The notes under the pieces: generated by a model
The model's input: only the letters and a program-made list of their open reading frames with translations
What the model was told of the DNA's origin: nothing
The model's database searches: none
Part shown: positions 16,499 through 25,236 of the stretch, in pieces
Layout of the letters: every line of letters starts with the position of its first letter
Position numbering within the stretch: position 1 is the stretch's first letter
From: Rhizorhabdus sp.
GTDB lineage: Bacteria; Pseudomonadota; Alphaproteobacteria; Sphingomonadales; Sphingomonadaceae
Direction of reading: 5' to 3'
DNA: 35,869 nucleotides
NCBI RefSeq assembly: GCF_018006725.1
Contig: NZ_JAGMXV010000019.1
Location: forward strand, 1-35,869
Translations under genes and position numbers: made by a program

Positions 16499-17554
16499 AT
16501 GCAGACACAGGCGGATTTCGCCGATGCGCTGAGGCAGCGTATCGCCGAGCAGGGAAAGATCAGCGTCGCCGACTATATGGGGGCGTGCAACGCGCATTAT
16601 TATGCGTCGCACGATCCTCTTGGCGCCAAAGGCGATTTCATCACCTCCCCCGAGATCAGCCAGATGTTCGGCGAGATGATCGGGCTGTGGTGCGCGGATC
16701 TGTGGGCGCGCTCGGGGGCCGAGACGGTCCATTATGTGGAACTGGGGCCTGGCCGGGGAACGCTCGCGGCCGACGCCTTGCGCGCACTGGCATCACAGGG
16801 CCGGCATCCGCACGTCCACTTCGTCGAGACAAGCCCGGTGCTGCGCGGCGAGCAGCGAAAGCGTGTGCCCAACGCCACCTGGCATGAAGCGATCGAGACG
16901 CTTCCCGGTGACGCGCCCCTGCTGATCATCGCCAACGAGTTTTTCGACGCGCTGCCCTATCATCAATATATCAAGACCTATTCGGGCTGGCGCGAACGCA
17001 TGGTCGTCCTCGACGACGACGGCTTCCGCTCGGTCCCCGGGGATCTGCCAGCGGAGAAGAAGGTGCCGGAGCGACTGCACGATGCCGTCGCGGGGAGCAT
17101 CTACGAGACCTGTCCGACCGGCCTTGCAATCGCTCGCGCCCTGGCGGGTCAGGTTGCGCGCCAGGGCGGGGCGATACTCGCGATCGACTATGGGCATGAG
17201 AATTACAATGCCGGCGATACGCTGCAGGCGCTCAACGCCCATGCCTATGCCGACGTGTTCAGCAATCCCGGCGCCAATGATCTCACGGCGCATGTCGATT
17301 TCACCGCCATGGCGCGGGTCGGCAAGCTGGGAGGCGCTCGTGTTCAGGGGCCGGTGTCGCAGAGCTTCTTCCTGAACACGCTAGGCATAACGGCGCGGGC
17401 GGCATCGCTCTCCCGCGCGCATCCCGAACGGATCGAGGAGATCGGGATGGCGCTGCACCGGCTGACTGCGGATGAGGAGATGGGCACGCTGTTCCGCGCG
17501 CTCGCGCTGGTGTCCCCATCCTGGCCGCCGGCGGCGGGCTTCACGGGCGCATGA
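16499..17554 (+). CDS. SAM-dependent methyltransferase, MidA/NDUFAF7 family (DUF185)
   Basis: A 351-residue class-I methyltransferase. The family N-terminus ISVADYMGACNAHYY is followed by GDFITSPEIS (45-54), the SAM-binding loop VELGPGRGTLAAD (80-92) and LLIIANEFFDALPYHQY (about 141-157), a hallmark of the DUF185 group. In mitochondria the homologue NDUFAF7 methylates an arginine of the complex I subunit NDUFS2 and is needed for its assembly; bacterial members probably do the same for NuoD, but this is inference. It follows lgt on the same strand. The ATG at 16499 is the first in frame. Confidence 0.92.
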   Translation: MQTQADFADALRQRIAEQGKISVADYMGACNAHYYASHDPLGAKGDFITSPEISQMFGEMIGLWCADLWARSGAETVHYVELGPGRGTLAADALRALASQGRHPHVHFVETSPVLRGEQRKRVPNATWHEAIETLPGDAPLLIIANEFFDALPYHQYIKTYSGWRERMVVLDDDGFRSVPGDLPAEKKVPERLHDAVAGSIYETCPTGLAIARALAGQVARQGGAILAIDYGHENYNAGDTLQALNAHAYADVFSNPGANDLTAHVDFTAMARVGKLGGARVQGPVSQSFFLNTLGITARAASLSRAHPERIEEIGMALHRLTADEEMGTLFRALALVSPSWPPAAGFTGA

Positions 17555-17561
17555 AGCCTTT

Positions 17562-17576
17562 AATTCTCTAAGAATT
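17562..17576. terminator. Short AT-rich palindrome between convergent genes
   Basis: AATTCT/AGAATT (6-bp arms, CTA centre) straddles the end of the minus-strand protease gene, 8 bases after the midA stop. With the preceding CTTT it might end transcription, but the stem is weak. Confidence 0.3.
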
Positions 17577-18486
17577 TCCGTCCGGTATGATCACCTGCGC
17601 CATCGGGGGGTTATCAGTCGCGACGCTGTCGATCATTTTGAGAATTTTCGCATCGAAACGAAGGCCATAATTGAAGCAACTCGTCGGATCATGGCGAGTG
17701 CGTCCTTCGGCGCAGAGCGATCCGACATGAATGCCGATGGCGGCATTCTGGGCTGGGTCGAAATACATTCCGCCGGATGAGCCCGGTGTCGAATCCGCAG
17801 ATGCTGCCAACATCCGTCGCGTGTCGCTGATCCGCATGTCGTCGAAATGATCGACCATTATGGAGGCCGGGAAAGGCTGGGTCCGGCCGCTTGTCAGCCA
17901 AGGATGCTCCTGCCTCAGGGGTCCGCCGTGGAATGCGGCCAGTTTGACCATCGGCGTGGAGATGTGGCTCACGATTTTGACGGCGGGTATCGATCTGACC
18001 GAAGCTCGCCGGTCAAGCTTGAGAACCGCCACATCATAGGAGCCGTCATAGCGGTGGCGCCCATCCACCCATTCCGACAGTCCGTAGCGAAAGCCGATGA
18101 CATCGCGCAACGCGCCTTGGCCGTCATAGAGGATGAAGGTGCATCGGTTCGGCGACAGGATATCGGCGTCCCTCCCGCCGGCGCGTGATCGCTGGAAGAA
18201 AAGGTGAGCCGCGGTCACGACGGTGTCGGCACTGCCTACAATCCAGCCTGTTGCCGTCTTGGCGACGCCGGGGTTGGCTGGGTCATGGCATTGGATTTGG
18301 CCGACCGTATCGAATCGTGTTGCGAGTTCGTTCGACCAGTTGAACTGGTGTGACTGTGGTCGGCCCGCCAGCAGCATGGCCGCAGAGGGGTCGTAACAGG
18401 CGATCGTCGCGATCAGCGACGAGAGGAGCGTGGATCTCAAAGGACGGCAGTCGATACCGCTCTTCGAACATTTTCGAAGCAGCATG
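17568..18486 (-). CDS. Trypsin-like serine protease, exported
   Basis: A chymotrypsin-fold (S1-type) protease of about 305 residues. Numbering from the GTG at 18494 (three codons upstream), the triad is His97 in VVTAAHLFF, Asp154 in SYDVAVLKLD and Ser240 in STPGSSGGMYFD, where GSSGG replaces the usual GDSGG. A hydrophobic N-terminal stretch (about 20-40, LRSTLLSSLIATIAC) should drive export; it contains a Cys but not a clean lipobox. I start at the ATG 18486 because an AGGGTGAGC ribosome site lies just upstream. The gene lies in DNA visibly richer in A/T than its neighbours and follows a 70-codon gene on the same strand. Degradative versus regulatory role cannot be told. Confidence 0.85.
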
Positions 18487-18541
18487 AGGCTCACCCTGTT
18501 TAGATTGCACCAGCCGGACGGGATGGTTGTGTCGGCGTTGG

Positions 18542-18754
18542 TCAGCCGGAGACCGCTTTGATCCGACCTCGGATTCCAACCTCGATTTCGATCACCACTC
18601 CGGGAGGCAACGTGTCCAGGACCATCTTCGCCAAGTTATCCGCAGCAGCTTTCGCATGGGTCATCGCTGCCGCCACCTCGAAGGGAATCGATGGATCGGC
18701 AGGCAGGACTTGCGTCCGTTGAGGACCCGTTAAAGGGTATTGATCAGCGTGCAT
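18542..18754 (-). CDS. 70-residue protein of unknown function upstream of the protease
   Basis: A small acidic-to-neutral protein with a helical middle (FEVAAAMTHAKAAADNLAKMVLD) and a beta-like end (PGVVIEIEVGIRGRIKAVSG type). I do not recognise it. It is probably real: the ATG is preceded by AAGGGTGAGCC, nearly the same leader as the downstream protease gene (AGGGTGAGCCTC). No other frame here looks coding, and the protease starts about 55 bases after its stop. There is no signal peptide. It could be a cytosolic partner or inhibitor of the protease, but that is only suggested by position. Confidence 0.5.
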   Translation of the reverse strand: MHADQYPLTGPQRTQVLPADPSIPFEVAAAMTHAKAAADNLAKMVLDTLPPGVVIEIEVGIRGRIKAVSG

Positions 18755-18953
18755 GGCTCACCCTTTTCGCTAGGTTGGCAACAGCCGCCATTTGATCGCG
18801 ATGGGGTGAATATCGGGTTACCCAGAGCGTCCACAATCTGCGGAAACTGCGTCAGAATTTACCCTTTAGTGGAAGTGCGGGGAAGCCCGGCCAGACGCGC
18901 ATAACAACAGGTCAATGTAGCCGGCGAGTGCCCTCGTGGCAGCCCCGGGGTGG

Positions 18954-19343
18954 TCAGCCCAGTGTGACGAAGATTTCCGCTTCGATCACCCAATGCTCGC
19001 CCACCTCGCGCCATTTCGCGCTATACTGTCCCCCACAGGACGGGCTTCCCCCGACGGCAGCGACCGATTCCCATCGGCCGATCTCCAGAGCGAGCGGTTC
19101 GACGGCGGAGATGGTGATGCTGTCCGGCGTGCGAACGTAGATTTCGCGCCCCTGCTGGGCGAACTCGCGCTTCCACACCGCCAACTGTGCTTTCCGGCCC
19201 GCGATCACGGCGCTGTCGCTGCCAGTCACCATGACGACGTCGGGCGCCAGCAATGGCTGGATCGCGGCGAGATCGCCCTCGGCGATGGCGCGGTTGAACG
19301 CGGCACGGCGCACGCGGATGGACAGTTCGGCAGCTGTGGTCAT
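18954..19343 (-). CDS. NTF2-like / SnoaL-like domain protein (DUF4440 type)
   Basis: A 129-residue single-domain protein with the cone-shaped NTF2-like pattern. Helices AAFNRAIAEGDLAAIQPLLAPDVVMVTGSD form the first half. Strands with EIYVRTPDSITIS, LEIGRWES and YSAKWREVGEHWVIEAEIFV follow. This fold includes ketosteroid isomerase and many small ligand-binding proteins; no specific activity can be assigned. The 199-base gap to the 70-residue gene (18755-18953) shows no feature I can name, and may hold the promoter of the small protein-protease pair. Confidence 0.75.
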   Translation of the reverse strand: MTTAAELSIRVRRAAFNRAIAEGDLAAIQPLLAPDVVMVTGSDSAVIAGRKAQLAVWKREFAQQGREIYVRTPDSITISAVEPLALEIGRWESVAAVGGSPSCGGQYSAKWREVGEHWVIEAEIFVTLG

Positions 19344-19405
19344 GATTCCTCGCTCGCTCGGACGCCTGCCCGCCCTATAGCATCACGCGCCGATGTCTCC
19401 CCCCG

Positions 19406-19852
19406 TCAGCCGTCGGCTTCGGGGATGCAGGGGGCGGGGCGCACCGTCTTGCGCTGCACCTTGGTGGTCGCGAACTCCGCCGGGGTGAGGATATTGCTTC
19501 TGTCCGCATCGGCCTTGGCGAAGCGCTCGCTCGTCTTGGCCGACCATTCGTCGAAACTCAGCCGTCCGTCGCCGTTGGCATCGAGCTTCGCATAGGCCTT
19601 TCTGCGGCTCGCCATATATTCGTCCCGGGTGATCTTGCCGTCCTTGTCCTTGTCGTACCGGCCAAAGCGCTTTTCCTCGCGCGTCTTCTCGCTGGCTGCG
19701 GGTGGGGGCGACAGCGCAGAACCGTCAGCGTCGGACGCGGCGACCTGCGTGGGGGCCGGAATCTCGGGGCCGGCGGCATCGCTTCGCCACAATAGGACAC
19801 CGCCGCCCGCCAGCATGATGCCTGCCGCTCCAATCGCCAGATAGCGCCACAT
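19406..19852 (-). CDS. Membrane-anchored EF-hand calcium-binding protein
   Basis: A 148-residue protein with an N-terminal hydrophobic helix (about 3-22, signal anchor or uncleaved signal), a Pro/Ala linker and EF-hand loops. Loop 1 is DKDKDGKITRDE (67-78) and loop 2 is DANGDGRLSFDE (91-102), both canonical. A third loop, DADRSNILTPAE (115-126), has Asn where Gly is usual and may bind weakly. A Cys is present in the C-terminal tail. The ATG at 19852 is preferred over one at 19870, which lies inside the GGGGAGA ribosome-site region. The domain is expected in the periplasm; calcium sensing or buffering is inferred from the motifs. Confidence 0.85.
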   Translation of the reverse strand: MWRYLAIGAAGIMLAGGGVLLWRSDAAGPEIPAPTQVAASDADGSALSPPPAASEKTREEKRFGRYDKDKDGKITRDEYMASRRKAYAKLDANGDGRLSFDEWSAKTSERFAKADADRSNILTPAEFATTKVQRKTVRPAPCIPEADG

Positions 19853-19891
19853 CGTTCGGTCTCCCCGCAATCCCGTCTCCGGAGCGGCAGT

Positions 19892-20614
19892 CTATCGTCC
19901 GAGCAACGCGTAGGCGAGACTGCGAAACAACCGTTTTGGAGAAGCCTGCCGCCGCAACTGGTCGGCCGGAAGCTGGGCGTCCTGTCGGGCGAACATGACC
20001 AGAAGGCCGAGGGGACGGAGGCTGCGTGGCCAACGCCCTATATCGACCTGCGCGAGGCGATCGAGCGCCGCGACCCTCGCCTGTCCACGGCTCTCGATCG
20101 ACTGGGTGCGGTGGCCGAGATCGGCCAGCGCCCAGCCGGCACCTGCAGCATCTATATCTGCTGGCTCCTGTCCGAGCAGGCGTGCGGACAGTCGGAACAG
20201 GGGTGCGCCGCGTCCGGCTCCATGGCTGTCGATCTGGTCCGGCGTGAGTGTTTCGCCTTCCAGCAGTGCGGCCCAGCCCGTTTCGAGGGCGGCCATGTCG
20301 GTTCCCCGCACTCCTGCGGGCAGGAGCGAAGCGGCCAGCGCCTGCAACAGAGGCTCGGCTGGCACTTTCGCGCTTTGGTCGTCGAGTGCCTCGAGAGCGT
20401 CGCGCCACCATACCAGCCGCATCGACCCGATCAGCGGATCGCGCGCTGCCGCTACGATCGCTCCCATACGTTCGTCGAGCGCCCATAGCACGGCCAGCGC
20501 TGCGCGGCTCTCGGCGGCGGCGTGACTAAGGGCCAACGCTCGTTCAGGGTCGGCGAGCGATGATGTGTCAGCCGTGGGGATGGACGCTGGCGTCGAGATG
20601 GCGCTGGAGCGCAT
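19892..20614 (-). CDS. Squalene/phytoene synthase-like protein, probably non-catalytic (NDUFAF6-like)
   Basis: A 240-residue all-helical protein with the squalene/phytoene-synthase family pattern, best seen in GSMRLVWWRDALEAL (about 63-77). The aspartate-rich motifs needed for prenyl diphosphate chemistry are not evident: the first region reads LWALDERMGAI and the second has no DxxxD. It therefore looks like the pseudo-enzyme branch that includes the complex I assembly factor NDUFAF6; this is inference. The ATG at 20614 lies 47 bases inside the 3' end of the response-regulator gene. No other normal start is close, so overlap or coupling is likely. Confidence 0.7.
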   Translation of the reverse strand: MRSSAISTPASIPTADTSSLADPERALALSHAAAESRAALAVLWALDERMGAIVAAARDPLIGSMRLVWWRDALEALDDQSAKVPAEPLLQALAASLLPAGVRGTDMAALETGWAALLEGETLTPDQIDSHGAGRGAPLFRLSARLLGQEPADIDAAGAGWALADLGHRTQSIESRGQARVAALDRLAQVDIGRWPRSLRPLGLLVMFARQDAQLPADQLRRQASPKRLFRSLAYALLGR

Positions 20615-21005
20615 CGATCAAGGTGCCCCGGCTGAACGGCTTGCGGATGAGTTCATATTGGTTGGCATAGCCTAATGCCAGTTCCTCGCTATAGCCGCTG
20701 ACGAGGATGATCGGCAGATCCGGCCAGCGGCGGTTAAGCCGGCGCGCCAGATGGATTCCGCTCAACCCAGGCAGGACGACATCGGTCAGCACGATGTCGA
20801 AATGGGCGGATTCCGGCTCGGTCAAGGCCAGCGCTTCCTCCGCCGAATTCACGACCGTGATATCGAGTCCCAAATCCTCGAGCATCAGGCAGGTAACCTC
20901 GGCGATCTCGACCATATCCTCGACGTAAAGCAGCCGTGGAGAGTGCGTGGCTTGCCGCAAGGTCAGGGGAATGTCCTCGGCTCGATACTGAAGGTCATCA
21001 GGCAT
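20568..21005 (-). CDS. Single-domain response regulator (receiver)
   Basis: A 145-residue stand-alone receiver domain. Acidic pocket Glu29/Asp30 (LLYVEDM), phosphorylation site Asp75 (IVLTDVVLPG), Ser103 (LVSGYS) and Lys122 (RKPFSRGTL) are all present, so it should be phosphorylatable. It has no output domain and probably acts as a CheY/FixJ-N-type shuttle or a phosphate sink. The ATG at 21005 has GGGAG 6 bases upstream and is chosen over a farther upstream start. No histidine kinase is encoded nearby. It follows pdhB by 96 bases and overlaps the next gene by 47. Confidence 0.9.
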   Translation of the reverse strand: MPDDLQYRAEDIPLTLRQATHSPRLLYVEDMVEIAEVTCLMLEDLGLDITVVNSAEEALALTEPESAHFDIVLTDVVLPGLSGIHLARRLNRRWPDLPIILVSGYSEELALGYANQYELIRKPFSRGTLIDALQRHLDASVHPHG

Positions 21006-21101
21006 GTGACCGCTCCCGAGTACGCGACTCGGGAGCAGTGTAACACACATGCGCGATTGACCTCCCCGCAATATACGGGATGGTCATGCCTTTTCGGGCA
21101 G

Positions 21102-22490
21102 TCAGCCGCGATAGGTCACGGCCTTTACGGCCTCGAAGACATCCGCCGCCTTGAGCAGTGCAGCCTTTTCCAGATTGGCGGCATAAGGCATCGGGATGTC
21201 GAGATTGGTGACGCGGCGGACCGGTGCGTCGAGATCGTCGAACGCCTCTTCCATCGCGATCGCGCTGAGTTCGGACGCGATCGAGCAGACCGGCCAGCCT
21301 TCCTCGACCACGACCATGCGGTTGGTCTTCTTCAGGCTTTCGAGTACGGTCTTCTTGTCGAGCGGACGCAGCGTGCGCAGGTCGATGACCTCCGCATCGA
21401 TCCCTTCGGCTTCCAGCTTCGCTGCGGCTTCCAGGGCGACGCCGACGCCGATCGAATAGCTGACGATCGTCACGTCCTTGCCGGGGCGGGCGATCCGGGC
21501 CTTGCCGATCGGCAGGACATAGTCGTCGAGCTTGGGAACGTCGAAGCTCTGGCCGTAGAGCAGCTCGTTCTCGAGGAAGACGACGGGATCGGGGCAGCGG
21601 ATCGCCGCCTTCAGAAGGCCCTTCGCATCGGCTGCCGAATAAGGCGAGATCACGATCAGGCCAGGGACCGAGGCGTACCAGGGCGCGAAATTCTGGCTGT
21701 GCTGCGCGGCGACGCGCGCGGCGGCGCCGTTCGGCCCACGGAAGACAACCGGGCAGCGCATCTGTCCGCCCGACATATAGTTGGTCTTGGCGGCCGAATT
21801 GATGATGTGGTCGATCGCCTGCATCGCGAAATTGAAGGTCATGAACTCGACGATCGGCTTCAGTCCGCCCATCGCCGCGCCGGTGCCGATGCCGGCAAAG
21901 CCATATTCGGTGATCGGCGTGTCGATGACGCGCTTGTCGCCGAACTCGTCGAGCAGCCCCTGCGTCACCTTATAGGCGCCCTGATATTGCGCGACTTCCT
22001 CGCCCATGACGAAGACGTCCCCATCAGCGCGCATTTCCTCGGCCATGGCGTCGCGGAGCGCTTCGCGGACGGTCGTCTTGACCATCTCGGTGCCCTCGGG
22101 GACTTCGGGATCGGCAACCGCCGGGGCCGCGCCGGTCACCAGTTGCGCGGTGCCGGTGTCGGTCTTCGGCTTGTCGGTCTTCGGTTCAGCGGCCTTCGGC
22201 GCCGGGGCTTCGGCGGGAGCGGGCTTCGCCCTGGGCGTTGCGTCCTCATCCTCGCCGGCGATGCGGGCGATTACCGTGCCGACCTTCACGCCTTCGGTCC
22301 CGGCGGGAACGACGATCTCGGCAACGGTGCCCTCGTCGACAGCCTCGAACTCCATCGTCGCCTTGTCGGTCTCGATCTCGGCCAGGATGTCGCCCGATTT
22401 GACGACGTCGCCTTCCTTCACCATCCATTTGGCGAGGGTGCCTTCCTCCATCGTCGGGGAAAGCGCGGGCATCTTAAGGTCGACAGCCAT
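21102..22490 (-). CDS. pdhB: Pyruvate dehydrogenase E1 component subunit beta with lipoyl domain
   Basis: E1-beta subunit of the pyruvate dehydrogenase complex, which makes acetyl-CoA from pyruvate. The 462-residue protein starts with a lipoyl domain (1-80), with the lipoylated Lys in [12 protein letters not shown] Pro/Ala-rich hinge (about 85-130) follows, then the transketolase-like E1-beta domain with [46 protein letters not shown] and the C-terminal [19 protein letters not shown] lipoyl domain on E1-beta is characteristic of many alphaproteobacteria. The ATG overlaps the pdhA stop by one base (TGATG), showing translational coupling. E2/E3 genes are not in the window. Confidence 0.97.
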   Translation of the reverse strand: MAVDLKMPALSPTMEEGTLAKWMVKEGDVVKSGDILAEIETDKATMEFEAVDEGTVAEIVVPAGTEGVKVGTVIARIAGEDEDATPRAKPAPAEAPAPKAAEPKTDKPKTDTGTAQLVTGAAPAVADPEVPEGTEMVKTTVREALRDAMAEEMRADGDVFVMGEEVAQYQGAYKVTQGLLDEFGDKRVIDTPITEYGFAGIGTGAAMGGLKPIVEFMTFNFAMQAIDHIINSAAKTNYMSGGQMRCPVVFRGPNGAAARVAAQHSQNFAPWYASVPGLIVISPYSAADAKGLLKAAIRCPDPVVFLENELLYGQSFDVPKLDDYVLPIGKARIARPGKDVTIVSYSIGVGVALEAAAKLEAEGIDAEVIDLRTLRPLDKKTVLESLKKTNRMVVVEEGWPVCSIASELSAIAMEEAFDDLDAPVRRVTNLDIPMPYAANLEKAALLKAADVFEAVKAVTYRG

Positions 22491-23593
22491 CAATATTGTC
22501 CCACCAGCACGTCGGTATGGAGCTCGTCGAGCTCAGGTTCGGGCGACTGTTCGGCGAAATCCGCCGCCTCGGTCACGATCGCCCGGATATCTTTCTCCAG
22601 CTTGCGCAGATCGTCCTCGGTGACGCCGAGCGCTTCCAGCTCCTTCTTGAGATGGTCGATCGGGTCGGACTTGTCGCGCACCGACTGGACTTCCTCCCGT
22701 GAGCGATATTTGGCCGGGTCGGACATCGAGTGGCCGCGATAGCGATAGGTCTTGAGCTCGAGCAGGATCGGGCCCTTGCCGTCGCGGACCCACTTCACCG
22801 CTTCCTCGGCCGCGCCGCGCACGGCGAGCACATCCATGCCGTCTACCTGGATGCCGGGAATGCGGAAGCTCTCGCCGCGGCGATAGAGCTGGTCTTCCGA
22901 CGAGGCGCGGTTGACGCTGGTGCCCATGGCGTACTGGTTGTTCTCGATCACGAAGATGATCGGGAGCTTCCACAGTTCGGCCATGTTGAAGCTTTCGTAG
23001 ACCTGGCCCTGGTTCGCAGCGCCGTCGCCGAAATAGGCCATGGCGACGCCGCCATCGCCCGAATATTTATGCTTGAAGGCGAGACCCGCGCCGAGGCTGA
23101 CCTGTGCGCCGACAATGCCGTGGCCGCCATAGAAGCGGTGCTCGACCGAGAACATGTGCATCGAGCCGCCCTTGCCGCGGCTGATGCCGGCGGCACGACC
23201 GGTGAGTTCGGCCATGATCACCTTCGGGTCGATGCCATAAGCGAGCATGTGGCCATGGTCGCGATAGCCGGTGATCACCGAGTCCTTGCCGACTTCGAGT
23301 GCCGACTGGAGCCCGACGGCGACCGCTTCCTGACCGATATAGAGGTGGCAGAAGCCGCCGATGAGGCCGAGGCCGTACAACTGGCCGGCCTTTTCCTCGA
23401 AACGGCGGATGAGCAGCATCTGCCGGTAGAATTCGAGCATTTCCTCCTTGGTCGCCTCATAACGCTGCGGCTCGGCTGGCCGCTCGCGATTGGGCACCGG
23501 CGGCACGGCCGCAGACGCCTTGGCGGTGGAGGATGCGGGGGCGCGCGCCGTCGTCTTCTTCGCGGCGGCGCGGGGCTGTGCTGGTTTCGCCAA
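22490..23593 (-). CDS. pdhA: Pyruvate dehydrogenase E1 component subunit alpha
   Basis: Thiamine-diphosphate-binding E1-alpha subunit, 367 residues. An Ala/Lys/Pro-rich N-terminal tail (1-45) precedes the catalytic domain, with [16 protein letters not shown], the [10 protein letters not shown] segment, GKGGSMHMF and the ThDP motif [17 protein letters not shown], ending in the N of ENNQYAMG. The regulatory-loop sequence [16 protein letters not shown] is intact. The start is a TTG at 23593, 8 bases after a clear AGGAG; no ATG lies in a sensible place. It sits between ftsB and pdhB on the minus strand. The 193-base gap before it (23594-23786) probably contains its promoter, which I could not define. 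Confidence 0.96.
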   Translation of the reverse strand: MAKPAQPRAAAKKTTARAPASSTAKASAAVPPVPNRERPAEPQRYEATKEEMLEFYRQMLLIRRFEEKAGQLYGLGLIGGFCHLYIGQEAVAVGLQSALEVGKDSVITGYRDHGHMLAYGIDPKVIMAELTGRAAGISRGKGGSMHMFSVEHRFYGGHGIVGAQVSLGAGLAFKHKYSGDGGVAMAYFGDGAANQGQVYESFNMAELWKLPIIFVIENNQYAMGTSVNRASSEDQLYRRGESFRIPGIQVDGMDVLAVRGAAEEAVKWVRDGKGPILLELKTYRYRGHSMSDPAKYRSREEVQSVRDKSDPIDHLKKELEALGVTEDDLRKLEKDIRAIVTEAADFAEQSPEPELDELHTDVLVGQY

Positions 23594-23786
23594 GCTTATG
23601 GCTCCTTGGTGTCCCGGGGAGGGGTGACTTCGCGCATATAGGCCCGCGCGCGCCGCGATTTCAACGCAATCGAACGGCAGGCCCGTTAAAATAGTGCTGG
23701 CACCCGCAATCAAATTACCCGGCCGTATTCAATGGCTCCGCCTGTCGGCTAGAGCTACTGTCGGCCCGGGTTACCGTCGGGCAGAG

Positions 23787-24095
23787 TCAGTTGCGCGGAA
23801 TGATGATCTCGTCGGGGCGGACCTGGCCGGTGGACTTGCGCACCAGTTCTTCGCCAAAATCGGGATCGACGCGCGATGGATCGAGCAGCCGGGCATGGTG
23901 GCTCAGCTTCGCGCGGACCGCTTCCATCCGGTGTAGCTCTTGCGACTTGCGCGCAAGCTCCGACCGGTAGCCGCCGAGCGCGAGCAGTCCATTGGGGCCG
24001 ACCAGCGCCGAACCGGCAAAATAACCGATGATGAGAATCGCCACCGCCGGCAGTGCGGCGCTGCGTGCAGCCTGGATGAGGGGGGCGCGATTCAT
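23787..24095 (-). CDS. ftsB: Septum formation initiator FtsB/DivIC
   Basis: A 102-residue bitopic division protein. It has a short cytosolic N-terminus, a membrane helix (about 14-36), then a coiled coil (about 45-75, YRSELARKSQELHRMEAVRAKL) and an extracytoplasmic tail containing VDPDFGEELVRKSTG, the family pattern (E. coli FtsB/Bacillus DivIC). FtsB acts with FtsL and FtsQ to activate septal peptidoglycan synthesis. In alphaproteobacteria the gene often lies directly upstream of pdhA, as here, which supports the call. The 267-base divergent gap to folK (24096-24362) holds no gene I can support. Confidence 0.88.
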   Translation of the reverse strand: MNRAPLIQAARSAALPAVAILIIGYFAGSALVGPNGLLALGGYRSELARKSQELHRMEAVRAKLSHHARLLDPSRVDPDFGEELVRKSTGQVRPDEIIIPRN

Positions 24096-24362
24096 CCAAA
24101 GACAGAATCACCTCTGAGTCCCCGGATCAAGCCCTTTTCGTGTCGTTTCGCCCTGATTCCATGGCAAATTTCGTCGAGCCGAGCTTGGCCGCGACAGAAT
24201 GTTCGGCAGCTGGTGTAACCATGTCCCCACAAGATGTAGGGGGTGGGGAGGGTCATTCGCGTTGCTGGCTACGATCGGTGGTGTGTGGCAGTCGCTGCGA
24301 CCCGGTCGCTCGGCTCGCAGCGCCGATGGAATGGTTTCGGCGACGCGCCTATAGCCTCGGCC

Positions 24363-24860
24363 ATGGCGGTTCATCTCTATGCGATCGGACTGGGTTCGAA
24401 CCGGCGGCATGGGCGGTTCGGAGCGCCCTCGGACGTGCTGCATGGGGCGATCGCGGCGCTGGCCGCCGCCGGCCTGTCGATAGAGGCGCGCTCGGCGATC
24501 ATGGCCACACCGCCGCTCGGCCCTTCCGCGCGCCGCTTCGCCAATGCCGCGATCCTCGTTCGCTCGCGGCTCGATCCGCCCGCCTTGCTCGACGTGCTGA
24601 AGGATCTGGAGGTCCGCTTCGGCCGGCGTAGAGGACGCCGCTGGGGAAGCCGCGTGATCGATCTCGACATATTGCTCTGGTCGGGGGGCTGCTGGAGCTG
24701 CAAGCAGAGGCGGGCGTTGTACATTCCCCACCGCGAAATCGAGCGCCGCGACTTCGTCCTGAGCCCGCTCGCACAGATCGTGCCCGGGTGGCGGGTCGGC
24801 CGGTCGGCCCGCACCGTCCGCCAGGCCCGACATCGCCTGAAGCGCCAAGTATTGAACTGA
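24363..24860 (+). CDS. folK: 2-amino-4-hydroxy-6-hydroxymethyldihydropteridine pyrophosphokinase (HPPK)
   Basis: Transfers pyrophosphate from ATP to hydroxymethyl-dihydropterin in folate synthesis. The 165-residue protein has the HPPK pattern: IGLGSNRRHG at the start, FANAAILVRSRLDPPALLDVLKDLE, the basic ATP-binding block FGRRRGRRWGSR and the magnesium-binding VIDLDILLW. The final PHREIERRDFVLSPLAQI also fits. The ATG at 24363 is chosen because the family starts 6-8 residues before GSN; an upstream start would add 40 unrelated residues. A short Cys-containing insertion (about 116-124) follows the DLDIL motif. No other folate gene is adjacent. Confidence 0.92.
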   Translation: MAVHLYAIGLGSNRRHGRFGAPSDVLHGAIAALAAAGLSIEARSAIMATPPLGPSARRFANAAILVRSRLDPPALLDVLKDLEVRFGRRRGRRWGSRVIDLDILLWSGGCWSCKQRRALYIPHREIERRDFVLSPLAQIVPGWRVGRSARTVRQARHRLKRQVLN

Positions 24861-24862
24861 CG

Positions 24863-24896
24863 TCCGGGTTGACCCGGAGGCCCTTGGCTCATAGGG
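24863..24896 (+). promoter_or_regulatory. Probable promoter of tRNA-Lys
   Basis: TTGACC (24869-24874) is a good -35. An ATAGGG/CATAGG element at 24890-24896 fits a -10, with 15-16 bases between, placing the start a few bases before the tRNA at 24910. The -35 lies within a 16-bp palindrome (TCCGGGT-TG-ACCCGGA, 24863-24878) that may also act as a folK terminator hairpin. Confidence 0.45.
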
Positions 24897-24909
24897 AGGC
24901 GCCATCGGT

Positions 24910-24985
24910 GGGTCCGTAGCTCAGTCGGTAGAGCAAGCGACTTTTAATCGAGAGGTCCCGGGTTCGAATCCCGGCGGACCCACCA
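24910..24985 (+). tRNA. tRNA-Lys, anticodon TTT
   Basis: A 76-base tRNA with encoded CCA (24983-24985). The acceptor GGGTCCG pairs with CGGACCC. The D arm is GCTC/GAGC. The anticodon loop CTTTTAA has TTT at 24943-24945. The T arm is CCGGG-TTCGAAT-CCCGG. All stems are perfect except the anticodon stem: A24936 faces G24952 and G24937 faces A24951, a tandem purine mismatch at its base. The overall structure is otherwise canonical and the gene should be functional. Confidence 0.97.
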
Positions 24986-25236
24986 GATTTACCAAACCAC
25001 ATATCTGCGCCGTGCGCTCCCGAACCACGGCACCCGGTCCGGGCATCGCCGCCTAGCGCTCCGGGCTCGTGATATCCGCAATCGAATTCGCAGCCCGCGG
25101 ACGCTATCGGCATCTGCTAACGCCACTCTTTCCTTTCCGTTTTCTCTTGGTTTTCGGGCGCTTAACCCTAGGCCGTTACAGGCGTTTAAGGGCTTCGCGC
25201 TAATCCTGAGGACCATCGGGTCGAAAGGGATCGAGA

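Noticed and set aside
20751-22742. A 663-codon open frame on the plus strand
   Set aside because: It is antisense to pdhB and the response regulator and has a His/Arg/Asp-rich composition typical of shadow frames.
25162-25167. TTAACC as a CtrA half-site before the Flp pilin
   Set aside because: Only a half-site is present and no second TTAA sits at the right distance, so it is not better than chance.
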